Below are positions 1 to 5,336 of a stretch of 5,336 nucleotides of DNA, one piece after another; position 1 is the stretch's first letter, and each line of letters begins with the position of its first letter. Position numbers and translations under genes: made by a program. The stretch comes from Alphaproteobacteria bacterium. Lineage in GTDB: Bacteria > Pseudomonadota > Alphaproteobacteria > Rickettsiales > UBA1997. A model generated the notes under the pieces. It was not told the origin of the DNA, made no database searches, and saw only the letters and a list, made by a program, of their open reading frames with translations. The stretch spans positions 1-5,336 of the forward strand of contig VGDJ01000084.1 of NCBI GenBank assembly GCA_016869775.1, given 5' to 3'.

Positions 1-3000
1 TTTATAAAAATATTAGTTCGTCTTACATAAAATCTGAGTCGGGTGAAAAATTAAATGGTTCTTATAATTTTAAAATTGTTAGTTCAAACTCATATTATGG
101 CAATGAGAAAGCTGATAACCCCCTAAATCTTGAAAAAATTCTTAGAAGAAATCTTGTAGTTTTTAAGAAATTTCCTTCTCAGCTCGATCAATCTTTATAC
201 GATAATCCTCAAGCTATAAATCCCGATCCAAGTTCGTTAATCGAATGTAATAATTCTTTATATTTAAATGAAAGAACAAAAATAAAATGTTCATATACAA
301 CCAATTCTGAGAGTATTGCCAAGGCTTATGGCATTAATAATGAAAATGAAAATACTTTTGGAACTGCTGGCGGATTTGTGAGATCTAATTCAGTTGATTA
401 TAGTTCAAAAGATGAATTTCAAAATGTTTTAGAGTCAATAACTTTAAATGATTCAAATCCAACTGGAACTGCACAAGGAGTTTTGGTTGGGGCTGATTCA
501 TATATTAACTTACGAATTGATGATAGATCTTGTTCAAATTATAAAGTTGATGTAGCGATTAAAGATGGTGCAAATGATGTTTATAAAATAAATAATCTAT
601 CGCTTAATCCAAATTATTCATCTTTTGATATACCGTTCTATAACGGAAGCTCAATAAATATTACTCCTAGCGATAGAATTCCTACTTCAAGTCTTGATAA
701 TCAACCCTGTTATAAAAAAATAGACATTTCGGCTAAAAAATATCGCGATATTATTATGCCAACTTCAGGTTTTGTTGAATTTAAAATGCATGTAACCGGC
801 GCAAATCCAACGTGCAAGTTATCTGCAAGAATTATAAACCCACAAGGAGAAAAAAAATTAATTACTAAAACCCTAAAGACATCATTAGTTCAGCAATCAT
901 ATATTTTTGGAAATAATATAAATTTTAGTAAGACCCCCGATAATCAAAATTTAGAGGTTGAAAAGGTGGTTGTTGGTTTAAGTAACTACGGTGATTCAAA
1001 AAAATCTTCAATAATTAAATCAAATTTATGTGCTGATGAAAAAATTGATGTTTCGAATTGTAATCTTCTTAATGCTTCATGCAATATTTCTTCTGGATCT
1101 CAATCAAAAATTTGTGATAATGGCGATGGAAAAAACGGGGATTCTATTAGCAATGGTGGTGGTGGAGGAGGCAATATTGGTGGCGAAAAAGGCAAAAACG
1201 GCACTTCATTTATAAACCCCGAATTTGCTTCATTTGATAAAATCTCTTCTTTTGAAAATAATGGAAATGGTAAAGTCAATGACAATGGTCAGTCGGGCAA
1301 AATAATTTTAAAAAAATACAATAACACTACTCAACAATATGAAGATCTGGAAACCGCTGATAATGGTTCATCGGTTGCGAAAACTATTGTTAAAAGTGAG
1401 TTGGGTTGTGACTCAAGTGCTAATCCCAATAATTGTATATTATATTTTCAAATTGCTGGAGGGGCTGGCGGAAGTCTTGGTAATAATTGCGGATCTAAAT
1501 CTGGCTTTGATGGCGATAAATTTGAAGGAAAAATTGATTTATCAGAATATTTTAAAACTAAAAACTCTATTGTTTTAAATCTTCAATCTGGCGGTGGAGG
1601 TATTAAAGGCGATGATTGCCCAAATTCTGCATTAAAGAATCAAATTCAAACTCAATATTTGAAAGGCGGTAAAGGTTCAGGAGGTGGTGGTAATGGCGGT
1701 TCAGCATCATATATTTATATAACCAGAGATGATGAGTCTCATGATAATTTAAGAAATGATTTTTTAGTGATTGCGGGGGGTGGTGGTGGAGCTAGTATTT
1801 CTGACTTAGGTTCACAATCATATATTTATCCTCCAAGTAATGCCTTAGAATCTGGTGCTTTTGGAATAAAAGTTGGAGTAAAATTTAGATTAAAAAGCGA
1901 CACAGTTTACACTGATGAACAAAATGATTATTATCATGAATATCTTCATGATTCTGATCCATTGCAAGATTTGTCAGTTACAAGTTCATTCACTTCAGAG
2001 TTTTATGTTCGTAAAGGTCAAATCATAAGAATTTATCCTGAAAAAAGTTTTTTTCAGCAATCTTGGAATATTAGTTCTAATTCAAAAGAATGCGGAGTGG
2101 GTATGATATTTAAAATTACTCCTCGACCTGCGGTTTTATGCTCTATTTCACCTTCTCAAACTTTTCCAAATCCTCAATGTTGGGCAAATTATTTGGGAGA
2201 ACAAGATTTACCAAGTCAACAGTATGAAGGTCTTGAAATAACTTCAACCTCTTCAACCGTTACCGCAAATACTCAATATGGCTGTTTATCAACAATCAAT
2301 TGCGCTGAAGATTCAAGAAAAAAAATTGCTTTGGATGCATATGTTGCGGCTGGAAATAAAACTGATGCAACTGGGGTAACTAACTCGGCGTATTGTCCAC
2401 GTCAAGAATGTTACAAGTTAAATTGCTCAGGCGGAAGTGCTACTGAAAAACGTAACTGCACAACTTCTTCTCCAGGCGCATCGTGCAAAGGCGATCCAGC
2501 TAAAAATATAATATTCACCCAAACCAGTTGTTCAAAATGTCAAGAACAAAGGCTCGCCGAATTAAATGCCAGTCCAGTTATAACTGGCCCTTTACCTGCT
2601 TGTTATGATTTTGCGAACTCAAGAAACTTAAGTTTTCAAAAAAAATATGGCACTTCATTTACTCCTTCTGAAGCTGATAAAACAAATTACTCAATTAGTG
2701 AAATTCAAAATTATGGTATTGATAGTGATGATATGATCTATGGCCGTTTAAATGTAAAAAAAGATTATCAATATAGTACTCAAGGAGCGCAAAGTGGTGA
2801 TATTTTATCCGAAACAATTACTTTTCCAAGCTCGGGAAGGGTTTTTGGTTTAATAGTTAATGATGCATCAAATTTTAAAGATTTAAAATTTAATTCTCCA
2901 ACTCCAACCTTAAAAACTGAATTAGTTTTTGATTTAAAGTCATTACCAACATATCAAAATGGTGAGTATTTGGATATATCATTATGTAAAGAAACCAAAG

Positions 3001-5336
3001 ATGGATCATGCGAATCAACCACTGATACTCCTGATTTAGAGAAGGCTATATTAATGAAGTGGAAAAAAAATGCTCAGAGCAATGCAGAACAAACTGATGG
3101 TGGTAATAAATTTATTTTTAATGGCTTAAGGGAACTTCAACTTTCAGGCTCCTCCTACCCAAGTGGCATAAATAAATGTCATGATATTTCAAATGAGGAT
3201 GATAAATCATATTTATGTTTCAATGATGATTCGGGAAATATTGATGAAATTGCAAAATATAGATTGGCCTTCAGAATTAATGATCCAGATGGCAGTTATG
3301 TTGAAAATATTGGTAAATATAATGTTGAGGTTTCTGTCAAGAAGCCAGATTCTTCAAAAATTGAATTAGTTGACAAAATCCTAAAGCCAATTTTTGATAA
3401 AATAGATGGAGATAAAGATACTCCCGGTTTTGCTTCTTCAGCCTATTATAACTTAATAAGCTCTTATTATTTTAGAAATATTTTAAATCTAACCGTCATT
3501 TTACTATTTTCGTTTTATGGGTTGGGATATTTGATTGGAACCAATGAATTAAAGCACTCGGAGATAACTAGAATAATTCTTAAGGTTGGTATCGTATATT
3601 TATTTACCTCTCCAACTCTTGGTTATGTATGGTTTGAAAAATTTTTCATACAATTTTTCAAAAATTCAGTCGATATGTTATCTTTTTGGGTAGCGCAAAC
3701 GTTTGAAAATTCTGAATTGCTTGCCAATAAAATCGCTCAAAATGATTTTTCTAATAAAAGCTTAATGTTTATTAGTACTGATAAAGTTTTTGCTACCTTA
3801 ATCTCATCTGCGGTTCAAAATAAAATCTTAGCTTTAATTTTTTCAAGTATTTGGGGATGGGTTTATTTTTTAATAATATTTTATTGTGTTTTATTATATT
3901 TTTATGCGATCGCTAATTCAATTTTATTATTTATCACTTGCCAAGTAATTAATAGTATACTTCTAACCCTCGCCCCACTTGTTTTCTTGCTGATATTTTT
4001 CAACATAACCAAAGAGATTTTTGATAATTGGCTAAAATCGCTGATTGGTTTTTCGCTTCAACAAATATTTTTAGTTTTAACTTTATCATTTTTTAACATT
4101 CTGTTCCTTGAGTTTTTAAAATTAGCTATTGGATACAGAGTATGCTGGAGTGACGTTTTAACATTTACTTTACTTGAAAAAACAATTTCTTTGATGAGTT
4201 TTTGGACTATAGCCGGCACAAACTCTGAATCTACTTTTGAAGATGTTAATATTGAAAGTACTTTTGGAAATAGTGATAACACCCCTTCTATATATGCCTT
4301 TCTGACCTTATGGATTGTAGTTGGCATTATGAAAAAATTTATAGATTTGTTTACTAATCTAGCAATTGAACTTTCAGGTGGAATTAAAGCTTCATCGGTT
4401 GGCGGAGATGTTGCCAAAGCCTCTAAAGCTATATTTGGAGCTATATCTTCAAAAGCAAGTGGTTTATTTAACTCAACAATTGGCAGAGCAGTTGATAACG
4501 CCGATAATTTTTTATTTGCTTCCGGAAAAATTGCTAAAGAAAAAAGACAAGAATCTAGAATTCAATTTGCCAACGACATGAAGATGAGGGCTGAGCTTAC
4601 CAAATATGGAAATAATGCTATAAGTGAATATAAAAAAAATCATGCTCTAGAATTATCAAAAATGAGTCATGCAGAACAAAAAACAACGCTCAGAAATGTT
4701 AGAGATGATGCTATGAAAAGATATGCCATGAACAACGGTATAAACAATCATGAAAAATTAATGAACGCCACGGGAATTAATTACACTGGAAATAATTTAA
4801 TTGGACTTGCTATGCAAACTGGTAGACAAGCGATCACTCCGGGAGGTAATTTAATAAACTCTTCTTTAGATAAAACTGTTAAAACCTCATTTAGTAAAAC
4901 TGAAGCCTCTGAGGCCATGAAAAGAATGGATAAAATTGAAGAAAAGGATAAAAATAAATCAGATGCTGATGCGTCCATCAAAAATAAAGAAAAGGATGAG
5001 TTTTTGAAAAACATTAGAGATGGTAATTTAAAAGTTAATATGGGTAAGTTTGAAATTTTAAAGAGACCGGATCATGCCGTAAAATCATCTTTTGACTCGT
5101 TGAAAAGAGTTGCTAAAAAAACATTTAAATCATCGGATAATGATGATTATATGCGAGCAGTTTTTGAGTTAAGTCATAATCGAGATGCTAATGAAGGTCA
5201 AAAAATCGAAATTTTGAGAGGTCAAAATATTGATAACAGCATTATCAGGGGAATTATTAATTTTGCTCGAACAGATAAAGAAAAAGAGCTAATTCGCGAT
5301 AAAATGAGAGAATATCGTAGAGAGCGAGAGGTTTTT
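1..5336 (+). CDS. virB6: Giant VirB6/TrbL-family type IV secretion protein, partial at both ends
   Basis: The frame is open across the whole window: bases 1-2 end a codon, the first full codon is at 3, and 1,778 codons follow without a stop. Start and stop codons both lie outside. VirB6 is the polytopic inner-membrane channel subunit of VirB/D4 type IV secretion systems; Rickettsiales typically carry several tandem, greatly enlarged copies near virB4. The family call rests on the membrane core at residues 1124-1460, with FYGLGYLIG, KEIFDNWLKSLIGFSLQQIF and GYRVCWSDV, all of which I recognise from Rickettsiales VirB6 proteins. Classical Agrobacterium VirB6 is about 300 residues; here more than 1,120 residues precede the core and more than 318 follow it. 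Any signal peptide would be upstream of the window. No frameshift or broken codon is visible, so it looks intact. Which VirB6 paralogue it is cannot be decided, because no neighbouring gene is in view. Confidence 0.9.
3..1115 (+). other. N-terminal polar, beta-rich extracytoplasmic region (residues 1-371)
   Basis: This part of the virB6-like protein has no hydrophobic segment long enough to span a membrane. It is rich in Asn, Ser, Lys, Asp and Tyr, with short alternating hydrophobic stretches that look like beta strands, such as SYINLRI (166-172), YKVDVAI (180-186) and GFVEFKMHV (256-264). Nine cysteines fall at 82, 96, 177, 236, 271, 343, 353, 360 and 371. I do not recognise a named domain. 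The composition is that of an exported, bead-like surface or periplasmic segment. The segments at about 166-222 and 256-312 may be diverged copies of one another (see findings). The true N terminus lies upstream of the window. Confidence 0.55.
1116..1802 (+). other. Glycine-rich region with ALK/LTK-type glycine-rich domain pattern (residues 372-600)
   Basis: Glycine clusters appear in order: a first block with GKNGDS (376-381), six Gly at 385-390 and GGEKGKNG (393-400); then QIAGGAGG (483-490), SGGGG (529-533), GGKGSGGGGNGG (555-566) and FLVIAGGGGGA (587-597). Between the last blocks sit strand-like stretches: ILYFQIA (479-485), KIDLSEYF (510-517), SIVLNLQ (522-528) and SASYIYI (567-573). The order strand-AGGxGG, strand-GGGG, GGxGxGGGGxGG-strand, then (L/F)xVAGGGGGA is the layout of the glycine-rich domain of ALK/LTK receptors and the broader bacterial Gly_rich family, where Gly tracts pack as polyglycine-II helices. 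Cysteines at 469, 478, 496 and 539 could pair. This is judged by eye, without a profile search. A low-complexity linker is the main alternative, but the hydrophobic strands between the Gly tracts argue against it. Confidence 0.6.
2091..2603 (+). other. Cysteine-rich segment (residues 697-867)
   Basis: Thirteen cysteines fall within 171 residues, at 697, 713, 726, 761, 767, 798, 803, 808, 819, 828, 843, 846 and 867. The densest part is 798-846. Its spacing includes CPRQEC, C-x4-C and a CSKC pair (843-846). There is no membrane-spanning stretch here, and the segment lies on the presumed extracytoplasmic side, so disulphide bonds are the simplest explanation. A metal-binding role is possible but no repeated Cys/His pattern supports it. 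I do not recognise a named domain. The segment separates the glycine-rich region from the membrane-proximal beta region. Confidence 0.55.
2604..3371 (+). other. Membrane-proximal beta-rich region with LecA-like C-terminal motif (residues 868-1123)
   Basis: The region is polar with strand-like segments such as GRVFGLIV (943-950) and TELVFDL (969-975). Its four cysteines are at 995, 1003, 1059 and 1072. It ends in YRLAFRIND (1086-1094) followed by PDGSYVENIGKYNVEV (1095-1110). That ending follows the pattern N-D-x-x-G-[ST]-Y-x-x-N-x-G-x-[YF]-x-V seen at the C terminus of the Pseudomonas galactose lectin LecA, where the Asp, Thr and Asn residues bind calcium and sugar. Only this short end is clearly alike; the preceding strands do not obviously match LecA. 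In Rickettsiales VirB6 proteins a similar strand pair just before the membrane core appears common, so this may be a family feature and not specific to this gene. Confidence 0.45.
3372..4382 (+). other. VirB6/TrbL membrane core (residues 1124-1460)
   Basis: This is the conserved channel part of the protein. Hydrophobic segments lie at about 1159-1179, 1190-1204 (short), 1275-1301, 1303-1333 (one long or two short), 1344-1376 and 1429-1456. Signature stretches are FYGLGYLIG in the first segment, ELKHSEI just after it (1182-1188), the loop with FFKNSVD (1218-1224), STDKVF (1258-1263), TLAPLVFLL (1322-1330), the near-invariant KEIFDNWLKSLIGFSLQQIF, and GYRVCWSDV with LMSFWTI (1397-1403). In the family this domain sits in the inner membrane and lines or gates the translocation path with VirB3, VirB4, VirB8 and VirB10. 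I cannot fix the exact number of membrane passes by eye. An odd number would put the N-terminal half outside and the tail in the cytoplasm. Confidence 0.88.
4383..5336 (+). other. C-terminal Gly/Ala-rich then charged helical tail (residues 1461-1778, continues past window)
   Basis: Directly after the last hydrophobic segment comes a small-residue stretch with SSVGGDVAKASKAIFGAISS (1464-1483), a form usual after the VirB6 core. From about 1509 the sequence turns highly charged and probably helical: KIAKEKRQESRIQ (1509-1521), a Lys/Asp/Glu-dense stretch at 1639-1672 that could be coiled coil, and DKMREYRREREVF at the very end. There is no cysteine and no long hydrophobic run. The tail is most simply cytoplasmic. 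I recognise no enzymatic motif. The gene continues beyond base 5336, so full tail length is unknown. Confidence 0.6.

Noticed and set aside
1116..1202. Collagen-like Gly-X-Y repeat
   Set aside because: Only two or three consecutive Gly-X-Y steps occur (GEKGKNG, GDGKNGD) with almost no proline, so this is not a collagen triple-helix segment.
1100..1285. Minus-strand open frame encoding a proline-rich peptide
   Set aside because: Its proline run is the antisense of the six-glycine run in the real frame. It lies wholly inside the long + strand gene and has no sign of its own coding.
1339..1578. Short + strand open frame in frame 1
   Set aside because: It overlaps the glycine-rich region of the long frame-3 gene and shows no motif. 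The other short + frames at 1030-1215, 3181-3369 and 4366-4581 are the same kind of shadow.
2529..2540. Thioredoxin-type redox active site from the CSKC pair (843-846)
   Set aside because: No thioredoxin-fold context (no Trp before the pair, no cis-Pro segment). The pair sits in a general cysteine cluster.
4058..4417. Minus-strand open frame of 119 codons, the longest complete one
   Set aside because: It is antisense to the most conserved part of the VirB6 membrane core. The + strand frame has clear family motifs here and the minus frame has none.
3..5336. Pseudogene or split gene
   Set aside because: No in-frame stop or frameshift appears anywhere, and domain order runs continuously into the VirB6 core and tail.
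1..5336. Promoters, terminators, RNA genes, CRISPR arrays or insertion sequences
   Set aside because: The whole window is coding. I saw no direct-repeat array, no terminal inverted repeats, no transposase motif and no tRNA-like or rRNA-like stretch; AT-rich -10-like strings are expected by chance.

Overview
The window is a single protein-coding segment. Reading frame 3 of the + strand is open from the first complete codon at base 3 to the last base (5336). That is 1,778 codons with no stop, no start in view and no intergenic space. The gene therefore begins upstream and ends downstream of the window. Residue numbers below count from the first complete codon, so residue r lies at base 3r.

The protein is recognisable as a giant VirB6/TrbL-family type IV secretion channel subunit of the kind found in Rickettsiales. 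The diagnostic part is the hydrophobic core at residues about 1124-1460. It holds FYGLGYLIG (1171-1179), KEIFDNWLKSLIGFSLQQIF (1337-1356), GYRVCWSDV (1377-1385) and a last hydrophobic helix followed by a Gly/Ala/Ser-rich stretch. The strong AT bias, with A/T-ending codons and many A7-A8 runs, fits an AT-rich intracellular alphaproteobacterium. The genus cannot be told from this sequence.

Layout from N to C terminus: (1) residues 1-371, a polar Asn/Ser/Lys-rich, beta-strand-like region with scattered cysteines; (2) residues 372-600, a glycine-rich region whose second half follows the strand/poly-Gly order of the ALK/LTK-type glycine-rich domain; (3) residues 601-696, a polar linker; (4) residues 697-867, a cysteine cluster (13 Cys); (5) residues 868-1123, a membrane-proximal beta-rich region ending in a motif resembling the Ca/galactose-binding C-terminal strand pair of the LecA lectin; (6) residues 1124-1460, the VirB6 membrane core; (7) residues 1461-1778 and beyond, a charged, helical, cysteine-free tail. 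All 30 cysteines before the membrane core lie in the presumed extracytoplasmic half and none lie after residue 1381, which supports an outside/inside split.

The most interesting reading is that this VirB6 homologue is a secretion-channel subunit carrying a large, probably disulphide-stabilised, adhesin-like or receptor-like extracytoplasmic head of more than 1,100 residues. The membrane-core assignment is strong. The glycine-rich domain match is good by eye. The lectin-like and internal-repeat readings are hypotheses.
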